NCBI RefSeq assembly: GCF_001613795.1
Contig: NZ_LPVZ01000020.1
Location: forward strand, 372,001-436,000
Direction of reading: 5' to 3'
Length of the DNA: 64,000 bases
From: Thalassospira sp. MCCC 1A01148
Lineage (GTDB): Bacteria > Pseudomonadota > Alphaproteobacteria > Rhodospirillales > Thalassospiraceae
Shown here one piece after another: positions 7,185-16,559 of this stretch; position 1 is the stretch's first letter, and each line of letters begins with the position of its first letter. Both the position numbers and the translations under genes were made by a program. Below the pieces are notes generated by a model. That model was not told where the DNA came from, searched no databases, and worked only from the letters and a program-made list of their open reading frames with translations.

Positions 7185-8123
7185 TCACAGTCTTTCAAGT
7201 AGAGCGTTCAGTTTTCCCGCGCCTCGTGAATAAAGTGGCACCAAGCTGGCGACATCTGCTGTTTCTTCCAGTAAGCGTGGCAAGAAACTCTCAAACTGCT
7301 CTCGACGTAAACCTTGAGTTTTGATCTGATCAATCACGCCTTCGAGATCACTAGCGCACGCGGCGAAGAACACGACTTGCTCCATGACATCTCTCATTAA
7401 CTCCCCGGAAAAAGTACCCTCGAAAAGATCAACCAGCGACGAAGCAAATTCGTCATTCAGTGCAACGCTTGGAAGAGTCTTACCAAGATTCTCTTTGTAT
7501 GAGCCAACTTCAAGCGCTTTCCCCCCAAGATCGTAAAGCACGAAAACCTTGATACCGGGGGCCTTCACGGAAGGTCTGACGCTAAACCACCCACCTGACT
7601 GATTAAAATAGCATTGCCCAAAAACGAATGGTTCGCTCTTGGCGCACTCAAACAAAACCTTAGGTCCGGCCCTGAAAACCTCGTCTCGGAATGCTTTGAT
7701 GTTTTCTGGCGGGTTGACAAGCGTAAGGCGAACTTCATCGGGAGCGGCGAAACCAACTATCGAGGCATACAACGAAGTACGACCAGACAGTCCAAGACTG
7801 TGATCTTGCATAAATCTACGTGAAAGTGCGCTTACAACAGTTTTTATATCTGCTGGTTTGTGACCGTTAAGAAAAGCGCCCTTACGCTTGTGTTCATTCC
7901 GCTTAGTGATCAGCTTCCTACATTCAACCTCAAGCCATGAACCATGAGATGACGCCAGTGCTTCGATGAACTCGAGCTCATCTACCGTCAACTCCGCAAG
8001 GATATCATGGAACCTCCATCCCCGCTCATAGGCGTTTAGCATTTCTTGCTCACTCAAGCGCCTTTCTCTGTTTCCCTGCCAGAGCAGTGCACGCAAGAAC
8101 GGCAACTCGGGTTGAATTGCCAT
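7185..8123 (-). CDS. Fifth gene of the Tn7-like module, unknown function
   Basis: 312 residues from ATG 8123, which has GGAGGAG seven bases upstream; longer readings overlap tniQ and lack a site. It lies 31 bp after the tniQ stop, on the same strand. The N-terminal third is helical and charged; the middle has beta-like stretches (KVFVLYDLGGKALEVGSY); no TniQ zinc ribbon, ATPase or nuclease motif is visible. Its place after tniQ matches tniE of Tn6022-like elements or tnsE of Tn7, but I see no sequence evidence that it belongs to either family. A targeting or regulatory role is inferred from position only. Confidence 0.7.
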   Translation of the reverse strand: MAIQPELPFLRALLWQGNRERRLSEQEMLNAYERGWRFHDILAELTVDELEFIEALASSHGSWLEVECRKLITKRNEHKRKGAFLNGHKPADIKTVVSALSRRFMQDHSLGLSGRTSLYASIVGFAAPDEVRLTLVNPPENIKAFRDEVFRAGPKVLFECAKSEPFVFGQCYFNQSGGWFSVRPSVKAPGIKVFVLYDLGGKALEVGSYKENLGKTLPSVALNDEFASSLVDLFEGTFSGELMRDVMEQVVFFAACASDLEGVIDQIKTQGLRREQFESFLPRLLEETADVASLVPLYSRGAGKLNALLERL

Positions 8124-8154
8124 GGTTTGACTCCTCCGACTAAAGCGAACTAGC

Positions 8155-9717
8155 TCACACCGGGTCATACTCCACAGCGGCCTCATTGCCAAAAATCTTC
8201 TTGAGGGCAGTTGGGTCCACCCCAAACTTGAGAAAGCCTCGCTCAGTTTGAGAATACATGAGCAACTCGACCTCCCCGTTTCTGATCATATCCAGAAGCT
8301 TCACATACGAGAGGCCTTGCTTATTATACTTTCGAACGGCAGCAACCAACTGCACGGGATCAGAGCTTTGCTCCTCCAGACTTTCCTCAAGTTCATGGAG
8401 AAACCCGGCAAGCACGTCCTTATCAAATTGCCAACTGTGGTGTCCATCCAAGTCTGGGGAGTGATAGGGCGTTAGGAACCCTGCTTTGACAAGGGTCTTC
8501 AGAGTGTGCAGAGAGACCGACAGCATATACGCAGCGGACTTAATCCCAATCAGCCGTCGCTTCAAGTCGAGGTAGGCTTCAATACTCTCGTGCGTAACAA
8601 ACCGCTGGACGCTCTGACCTCTTCGAACCGCGATTGTCTTGAGCATACCTTTTCTCATCAGTCTTGACAGCGTACTCTTTCCAACTCGCAAACAAACACG
8701 GGCATCTGATCCGCAAGCAAGCCATTTGTGACGCCCTGGCTTGGGAGCGACTTTACCAACGAGGCTTTGCAATTTGCCCTTCGCTAACAGACCAAGACAT
8801 TCCTCAAAACCCCGGAAGATAGTCGGGAATTGCGACTGATTGCTCTCAGCACAATGATACAACCGCGCAAAACGCTCGGCAAAAAAAGACGAACCAGAAT
8901 AGTTGTCGATCGGTACAATCAATTTTCCGAGATATCGCATGAAACCCTGAGGCCAATCGGCAAGAGCGTCAGCTGCAGTTGCAACTTGAGCTATAACTCT
9001 ATCTTCACTCATCCGGCAGTATCCTCGGCCATCAACCCTGCCACCTATATGCAGAGACGATCCCAGCAATACGATTGTCTCAATCGCTTCACGAAGAGAA
9101 GCCTGCTTTAGTTCTTCCGGAAATCCATATTTATCCGCCCTAAAGTCAGTCCCTACAAACTTGTTGGAAAGAAGTCTTAGCAGTCCAACATGGGCTTCTG
9201 AAATTGTAGGCTTATTCCACTCTTGAAAATCCATACAGCTACAGAAATCCACTGTTGTACGAGAATACCCTGCCTCCTCGTCACATTCTGAACATGTACT
9301 GCGCAGTTTGCACCCATGCTTCGGACAATGGGTCACAAATCGTAAGTCCCAAGCTGCTGAGAGATAGCCACTCTCCCGAGCGCATTGTGAACAGATCTCT
9401 TTTGTTGGCCACTTGAGAAAGTAGCGCGAGATCATTTCACCATTCTCTATCAGAACCTTGGAATGATTGCCTTCGACTGTATTTAAGGGCGCTAACCTAC
9501 TAATCTCTTCAAGAGGTTGCTGCAAAGCGTATGCAAGTGCCGGCAACCCCTTCTTCCAAGTTGAAGGCTTCATTGTCGCATAGGTCAAACCCGCAAGGCT
9601 CAAAATCCACCCTGAACTCTCGTAGCAATTGGTATCAGCAACTCTGATTAGGTAACCGATCAAGCTCTCGCCACGTATCGGCGGAGAAGGAATTGATACA
9701 GCCTCAGAACGGTCCAT
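8155..9717 (-). CDS. tniQ: TniQ/TnsD-family target-selection protein
   Basis: 520 residues. The N-terminus has the TniQ signature (PSPPIRGESLIGYLIRVAD), followed near residues 105-150 by a zinc-finger-like run (CSQC, then CPKHGC and CSEC). The long C-terminal part contains two segments resembling helix-turn-helix motifs (around ACGSDARVCLRVGKSTLSRL and ISVSLHTLKTLV-like text). TnsD-size TniQ proteins bind a chromosomal attachment site and recruit TnsC. The module's end sits just beyond a tRNA-Ile2 gene, so that tRNA is the inferred target. Overlaps tnsC by 14 bp, implying coupled translation. Confidence 0.9.
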   Translation of the reverse strand: MDRSEAVSIPSPPIRGESLIGYLIRVADTNCYESSGWILSLAGLTYATMKPSTWKKGLPALAYALQQPLEEISRLAPLNTVEGNHSKVLIENGEMISRYFLKWPTKEICSQCARESGYLSAAWDLRFVTHCPKHGCKLRSTCSECDEEAGYSRTTVDFCSCMDFQEWNKPTISEAHVGLLRLLSNKFVGTDFRADKYGFPEELKQASLREAIETIVLLGSSLHIGGRVDGRGYCRMSEDRVIAQVATAADALADWPQGFMRYLGKLIVPIDNYSGSSFFAERFARLYHCAESNQSQFPTIFRGFEECLGLLAKGKLQSLVGKVAPKPGRHKWLACGSDARVCLRVGKSTLSRLMRKGMLKTIAVRRGQSVQRFVTHESIEAYLDLKRRLIGIKSAAYMLSVSLHTLKTLVKAGFLTPYHSPDLDGHHSWQFDKDVLAGFLHELEESLEEQSSDPVQLVAAVRKYNKQGLSYVKLLDMIRNGEVELLMYSQTERGFLKFGVDPTALKKIFGNEAAVEYDPV

Positions 9718-10672
9718 TTTCGAACTCCACCTGCTGCTGTTTCGGAAGCCTCCGCCCAGTTCTCGGTTTCCGTTTAACTTCTTGTGGCGGCCTAGCGGCA
9801 GAGGTATCCAACTCCCTAATGTCTACTTCCAATTCTTCCAGGGCACACTGCAAATGCAGCTCAGTAAGCGTTGTACTATCCGAGAGCATTGCGATCTCAA
9901 CAGCCCGGTGAATGATCTTTGTGATACTACCAATCAGCCCTTTGCAAGATCTCGCCAGTCCCAACATGACATCGTTTTTTAGCAGGACTGATTCCGCCGG
10001 GTCCGGTAGAGGTAACTCCATGTTCATGAAGTGGAACAACATAAGGAGCTCTTTTGCTCCGCCCTTGGTCGAGGGATCAAACGGCAAAAGTTCGATACGC
10101 GCTCGACGACGGGTTGCCAATTGCGGGTTCAACAGAAATATCTCGTTGACCTCAGGAAGACCCGCGACAAGTACTGGCCTACGCAGGATTTCCAACTGCG
10201 TTTTTAGCCAGTCCGCACTGTCATATCTGCGTGCTTGGCTGCCTTTGTTTGTCAAATGCTGAAATTCATCAAAGATGAGCATCTCAACACTGGCGTGATC
10301 CGCAATCTTCGTAATCCGCTGCTCCATTGACTCAAGCGTCCCCTTGGTCGCACACGGATCCCCTAATGCATGGAGGATACGGGAGGCTAGGTTTTTGATG
10401 GTACAACTCTGCGGGATGACAATAGAAAGAACCCGATTGCGAACATCTCCGCTATTCGCAGTCGAACAGAAGTTTTCAATTACTGACGATTTCCCAGCCC
10501 CGGTTTCACCGACGAGCGTCGTGATCCCTGGCGCGCTAGCTTGGACACCAGAGATGTGAAAGTTTGCTATTCTGGCCGTAGCTTGCTGAAACTGGCTGTG
10601 GTGGACCCGGCGATTTTGGAACGCAGCCAACTGGCGTGCCTGCTGTTTGGTTAGCAACTTTACATCACTCAT
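9704..10672 (-). CDS. tnsC: TnsC/TniB-family AAA+ transposition ATPase
   Basis: About 322 residues. Walker A VGETGAGKSS at 56-65 and Walker B LIFDEFQH at 134-141, with an arginine-rich segment after residue 190 (ATRRRARIELLPF). TnsC polymerises on target DNA and passes the target signal from TniQ to the TnsAB transposase. Start at ATG 10672 (AGGAGG five bases upstream) in preference to a GTG two codons earlier. The start overlaps the tnsB stop. Confidence 0.9.
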   Translation of the reverse strand: MSDVKLLTKQQARQLAAFQNRRVHHSQFQQATARIANFHISGVQASAPGITTLVGETGAGKSSVIENFCSTANSGDVRNRVLSIVIPQSCTIKNLASRILHALGDPCATKGTLESMEQRITKIADHASVEMLIFDEFQHLTNKGSQARRYDSADWLKTQLEILRRPVLVAGLPEVNEIFLLNPQLATRRRARIELLPFDPSTKGGAKELLMLFHFMNMELPLPDPAESVLLKNDVMLGLARSCKGLIGSITKIIHRAVEIAMLSDSTTLTELHLQCALEELEVDIRELDTSAARPPQEVKRKPRTGRRLPKQQQVEFENGPF

Positions 10673-12713
10673 CGTCACCTCCTGCTTTACGGGGTGGCGA
10701 CGTCGATCTCCAATGCGACCGTTCGATCTCTGCTATGATCTCATCAGATGAAAAATCAAAAACTGGAATGGGCGATTCACCGCATTCTTTCCCGTCAGTT
10801 GCTGTGTCCAAGTTGGTTACCACATCAGCGGCAATTTCTTCTCGAAGATACCGATGCGCTCTATTGCGCTGCGTTTTCCTCTTGCTACGCTTCACTTTCT
10901 GGGCGAGTTCGAAAGTCGTCGTGCGTGCGTTTAGAAGCGCTTCTTCCGAGTGCTTGCGTGCACCATTAGTCTCTTTGGAAACTACACTCCGCACCAACTT
11001 ATGCCGCCAAACCGATAAACCGTCTGCATACGCTGCGTACAGGCATCTTGCCGGTAAGAAAACTCGGTTCTGCGTGTCCTCAACATAGACAGTGAGTAGG
11101 TTTTCTGGATCGTATTTCACGCGGACTTTTGGGTTGCCCCCCAAGTTCATTTTTCCAGTCATCAGCCGACGATAAAGCAGTTGAATCGCTTCTGACTGGA
11201 ATTGCAGATTGAACAACCGCACACCTATCCGCGAAAGCGTACATGTTTCGACGCACGAAGTCAGAACGCTTAAATCTTCCAAATTGCTCAGGAGACGGAC
11301 CGGATGCTTTTCTGTGCCTCTTGTCCATCTTCGAATGGGGCAGTCTCTGATCCCTTCGTGATAGGTGTTTGGGTACTCATCCACCACAAACTTCGTCACA
11401 AGCAACATCAGATCTTGAATAGTAAGCTTTGCGTTCTTTTCGGATTGGTAGTCACCGCGCTGTTGAGTGTTGGAAAAGGTTGTCCCATCAAGCGTATGGA
11501 TCAGCTTTGAATTGAGCGTTTCAAAAAAACGCTCGACCTTCCCTTTGTAGCGTGGCTTTCGTTTCGGGTTGTATTCAATAGAAATTCCAAGCTGACTTAA
11601 GGCATCAAGCAAATTCTGTGAGTGGAACTCCAGACCATTATCTACAACCAAATCAGCGATCATTCCAAAACAAGGCCATTCATATTCAATGTCAGCTTCT
11701 ATTTCATTGCCGCCTTGGGCTTTGAATTCATCAAGAACGGTCTGAATGAACTTGTCCTTTGGAGGTATGGCATTTCTCAAACATCTCATGACTGAACGAT
11801 ATGAGGGTGGTTCAGGGCTCATATCAAACCCGACCACCATGCGGCTGTAGCTGTCTATCGCTAACGTCAACCAAACGCGCCCCATGACATCTCCGTTTGG
11901 GTAGACAACTAATAGATCAATCAGATGGTGATCTATCTCGACCCGCTCCAGCGGATAGTTCGTACTCACCCCCGAACCAACAGGACCAAACTTCTGATCT
12001 GCCGCTTGTTGCCCATGGTGGGCCAGTAGCACCTCATATGGGTCCAGCTTGCTTAGGTACCGGTAAACTGTCCGACGGCTGGGAGCTTTTAACTTCATGC
12101 CAACTGCCGCAGTCTCATTCTCCTTTTTTATTCGACGACAGATAGCCCGATAAATCTCTGTTCCAGTACTGTATTCAGGCTTCAGATACCGTTCATGCAC
12201 AATCTCCCAAACGATACTTTCAAGTCGATTGTCAAAACGCATATGCTGCGGGCCCTTGAAGCAATTTCTAGGCAACAAGGCACGAATATCTCTCCCGCCA
12301 GAGACCCAGGATTTGTACCAGCGTATTAGAGTGCGCTTGGAAGGAATGTCATCACGACCTTCTTTGTCACAACGCCTAATTACGCAACCAACCGCTTGAT
12401 TGAGGTTTCTTGCGCCTGAAGCTCCATCCACCTGCTTGACAAATGTGAGTCTGGCTCGGGCTTCAGCTCGCTCCTGATCACTAAAAGAGTCAAAGGAGAC
12501 CAACTGGTGCTGAGCACAATTGGTAGAGGCACACAAAATCTCCGCTTCACCATCAAACACAGCCTGCGCAATCTCTTTAGACGGTATAAGCATCGGCTCG
12601 CCGGTATCCAGACTACTGAGATGAACGTCTTGGTTTTCGGTCAAAGTCACGACCTTGTATTGCGCGCCATGAAAGGCTAGGCGAGAGCCTTCTGGAAGAT
12701 GAATTCTCGTCAT
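10665..12713 (-). CDS. tnsB: TnsB-family DDE transposase
   Basis: 682 residues. N-terminal DNA-binding helical domains, then an RNase H-fold catalytic core with D261 (VEIDHHL), D358 (VVDNGLEF) and E394 (GKVERFF); the D-to-E spacing of 35 fits the DDE family. A C-terminal beta-barrel and a basic tail follow (KVKRSKRKTQRNR), the tail probably contacting TnsC. TnsB binds the repeats in the transposon ends and cuts and joins the 3' strands. Starts within the tnsA stop (ATGA overlap). Confidence 0.92.
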   Translation of the reverse strand: MTRIHLPEGSRLAFHGAQYKVVTLTENQDVHLSSLDTGEPMLIPSKEIAQAVFDGEAEILCASTNCAQHQLVSFDSFSDQERAEARARLTFVKQVDGASGARNLNQAVGCVIRRCDKEGRDDIPSKRTLIRWYKSWVSGGRDIRALLPRNCFKGPQHMRFDNRLESIVWEIVHERYLKPEYSTGTEIYRAICRRIKKENETAAVGMKLKAPSRRTVYRYLSKLDPYEVLLAHHGQQAADQKFGPVGSGVSTNYPLERVEIDHHLIDLLVVYPNGDVMGRVWLTLAIDSYSRMVVGFDMSPEPPSYRSVMRCLRNAIPPKDKFIQTVLDEFKAQGGNEIEADIEYEWPCFGMIADLVVDNGLEFHSQNLLDALSQLGISIEYNPKRKPRYKGKVERFFETLNSKLIHTLDGTTFSNTQQRGDYQSEKNAKLTIQDLMLLVTKFVVDEYPNTYHEGIRDCPIRRWTRGTEKHPVRLLSNLEDLSVLTSCVETCTLSRIGVRLFNLQFQSEAIQLLYRRLMTGKMNLGGNPKVRVKYDPENLLTVYVEDTQNRVFLPARCLYAAYADGLSVWRHKLVRSVVSKETNGARKHSEEALLNARTTTFELAQKVKRSKRKTQRNRAHRYLREEIAADVVTNLDTATDGKECGESPIPVFDFSSDEIIAEIERSHWRSTSPPRKAGGDDE

Positions 12714-13345
12714 TTCCCTGCCCCCTCGTCCACGAGTTCGACAGTGGACATCATCCCGATCTTCTCATCCAGATTGAGCTTGAGTTGTCCAGTTGCGACC
12801 AGCGTCAAAGCGTCTTCAAGGGTCGCCTCATCGCCTATGATTTCCACCAAATCCCGAATCAGGCAATTTCCTGAGCTTCGTAAATAGCCCCTGAACCTAT
12901 TTGCACAGAACTTTGGAGACGCGCTAAGGCGGTGAGGACTAAGGGACTTAACGTTTGAACGTCTTGGTTCACGCCGAATGTCATCTTCTGTCCAGATCTC
13001 GAACTGATAGCCTTTTTCGGCTAACACCGTTTCGATAACCGGGAACCGCTTCAAATTCTCGGGCTTCCCAAGATCGCGCTTGGGTTTGACCTCAATCACT
13101 TTCTGACCGAAGCCCCCAGTGATCAAGATGTCCGGAAAATATACTCTGTCTCGACCATCAAATTGATAAGTCAATTTGAATGGCTGCACAGCAATATCAT
13201 CCACTTCAGGAATAAGATCGAGAATGATGAGGGCGTCTCTCTCAAGCTGAGATTCCCAGGGAAGCAGACGTTTGGCCTTACGACTGTAGTAAAGCCCGTG
13301 AACTCTCCCTTTGCTGCGGCTTACAACTTGGCGTACCGGTTTCAT
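12710..13345 (-). CDS. tnsA: TnsA-family transposon endonuclease
   Basis: 211 residues. Restriction-enzyme-like fold with the expected acidic residues: E in LPWESQLERD, D in VYFPDILI and the EVK in QKVIEVKPK. A C-terminal winged-helix part follows. TnsA cuts the 5' strands so that the element leaves by cut-and-paste rather than forming cointegrates. First gene of the module, with GGAG about ten bases before ATG 13345, transcribed away from the transposon end at 14182. Confidence 0.9.
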   Translation of the reverse strand: MKPVRQVVSRSKGRVHGLYYSRKAKRLLPWESQLERDALIILDLIPEVDDIAVQPFKLTYQFDGRDRVYFPDILITGGFGQKVIEVKPKRDLGKPENLKRFPVIETVLAEKGYQFEIWTEDDIRREPRRSNVKSLSPHRLSASPKFCANRFRGYLRSSGNCLIRDLVEIIGDEATLEDALTLVATGQLKLNLDEKIGMMSTVELVDEGAGK

Positions 13346-13600
13346 GATAAGTTTCTCCTTCGCATGAAGCAGGCAAGGCTCACCCGTGGCGTGCTGACAC
13401 GCAGTGCTTGCCTTGGATTTGGCAACGTGCTAAAGGAAAAGGTGCAAACTATATCGCTTTAGCGACGTGAATGGCCGGTTCAGTTATCTGGATCGGTTTT
13501 TTGCGTTTATGGGCCTCCCTTTACGGATTTATTTCGACCACCATAATCCTGCTACAGGCATTTTTGTCAACGCGCCCACAAGGTAGAATATCTACCCTTG
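13346..13600 (-). promoter_or_regulatory. tnsA upstream region
   Basis: Untranslated stretch between the tnsA start and the AT-rich repeat cluster. It holds TTGTCAACGCGCCCACAAGG at 13565-13584, which resembles one unit of the terminal repeat (TTGTCACGTGCCACAAAAG) in the opposite orientation. It could be an internal TnsB site for autoregulation. No clear promoter was identified. Confidence 0.3.
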
Positions 13601-13630
13601 ATTGCATCTGATTCTTTTTAAAAACTGTCA

Positions 13631-13842
13631 ATTCTGTATTACCCATCCATATCCAGTCTAAAATTCCCAAATCAATTTTTACAGAATACATATAAATACA
13701 TAATCATTTCTGTATCAAAATTAGGGATATGTCAGTTCACTGGAAGCGATCTAAATATGGTATGCCCTTCAACAAGCAACAGATATTTTTATGTATTTCC
13801 CAAAATAGATCCAAATTCTGTATCCATTTCAAAAATACATAA
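13631..13842. repeat. AT-rich cluster of TGTAT/ATACA boxes upstream of tnsA
   Basis: ATTCTGTAT-type boxes occur at 13631, about 13707 and 13815; ACAGAATACA (inverse) at 13681; AAATACATAA at 13694 and 13833; and its inverse TTATGTATTT at 13789. Spacing is irregular, so it is not a CRISPR array. It looks like a set of operator sites in the tns promoter region, perhaps for one of the Xre-like proteins. No gene was seen between 13346 and 14193. Confidence 0.45.
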
Positions 13843-14112
13843 TTCAACCTATGGTTTAACTTTGATTTAAAATGACGTGGTCTAAATAGCCAATTTTAGG
13901 CTAAGCCAGCTTGGAAAAGACCTGATGCTGATTGAATAGCGAAAAGACTCGGGGCTGCTTTGTGAGTTTACGCTCGTATTGAGACGCCGTAGGACCGACC
14001 ACGTCAAACTCCGGACGCGGGTTTCTAGTCTATGCGAACAACGAACCAGCTAATCACCGTTTCGTTGATGCTCTAAACATAGATGAGAAGAAGCTAGCCG
14101 CCGTAGAGCGAA

Positions 14113-14182
14113 ATCGTTGTCAACTTCTTGGCACGAATGACAGCTTTTATGGCACGAATGACAACTTTTGTGGCACGTGACA
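14113..14182 (-). repeat. Transposon end with three TnsB-site-like repeats
   Basis: On the plus strand three copies of TGGCACGAATGACA-type units lie at about 14130, 14152 and 14171, spaced 21-22 bp. The outermost is two bases shorter (TGGCACGTGACA) and ends at 14182. An inverse GTTGTCAAC lies just inside, at about 14117. Repeated 20-22-bp sites with a terminal TGT/ACA are the hallmark of Tn7-like ends. Confidence 0.75.
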
Positions 14183-14193
14183 ATTATTACCCG

Positions 14194-14270
14194 TGGTAGG
14201 CCCGGAGGGACTTGAACCCCCAACCAGACCGTTATGAGCGGTCGGCTCTAACCAATTGAGCTACGGGCCC
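14194..14270 (-). tRNA. tRNA-Ile2 (anticodon CAU), likely resident copy and insertion target
   Basis: Complete 77-nt cloverleaf with encoded CCA, anticodon loop CTCATAA, A73, and the C4:G69 and C5:G68 pairs that favour lysidine-modified tRNA-Ile2 over elongator tRNA-Met. The acceptor stem closes with a G1-U72 wobble. It lies directly downstream of rpoD, and the Tn7-like end begins 11 bp beyond its 3' terminus. Confidence 0.9.
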
Positions 14271-14290
14271 CCAAGACAAAATGTCCGGGT

Positions 14291-14324
14291 AAAGAAAAGA
14301 CCGCACCAGATCACCGGTGCGGTC
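14291..14324 (-). terminator. rpoD intrinsic terminator
   Basis: GACCGCACC and GGTGCGGTC (14299-14307, 14316-14324) form a nine-pair stem. On the minus strand it is followed by TTTTCTTT. A second hairpin (CCCGAAAA with TTTTCGGG, 14324-14346) lies between it and the rpoD stop. Confidence 0.8.
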
Positions 14325-14377
14325 CCGAAAACTAGCGATTTTCGGGCCAAGGTCAAGCCCGAACGTCGCGTAATTTC

Positions 14378-16444
<2,067 letters not shown>

Positions 16445-16559
16445 CTATTCCCCGTTTCCCGCTGGGTACGTTCGTACCGTTGTTGTCCCAAGCGCCGTAT
16501 CTCTTAGCGCAAATCACAAATAGCCCGATCGCTGATCCAGACCACACATTGATCCAAGA

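Larger units (their letters stand above)
7185..14182 (-). mobile_element. Tn7-like transposon, core module and tnsA-side end
   Basis: tnsA-tnsB-tnsC-tniQ plus a fifth gene form one overlapping operon. The tnsA-side end is at 14182, marked by a terminal TGACA (TGTCA read inward) and TnsB-site-like repeats, 11 bp from the CCA end of tRNA-Ile2. The distal end was not found: no matching TGTCA/TGCCA repeats were seen at 870-960, 5166-5320, 5697-6250 or 7050-7185. The left boundary given here is only the last module gene. The element may extend to about 5260, to about 900 (taking in CBASS), or beyond the window. Confidence 0.75.

Noticed and set aside
13600-13870. Possible CRISPR array serving the Tn7-like element
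   Set aside because: The repeated units are only 9-10 bases, in both orientations and irregularly spaced; there are no constant-length spacers and no cas genes in the window.
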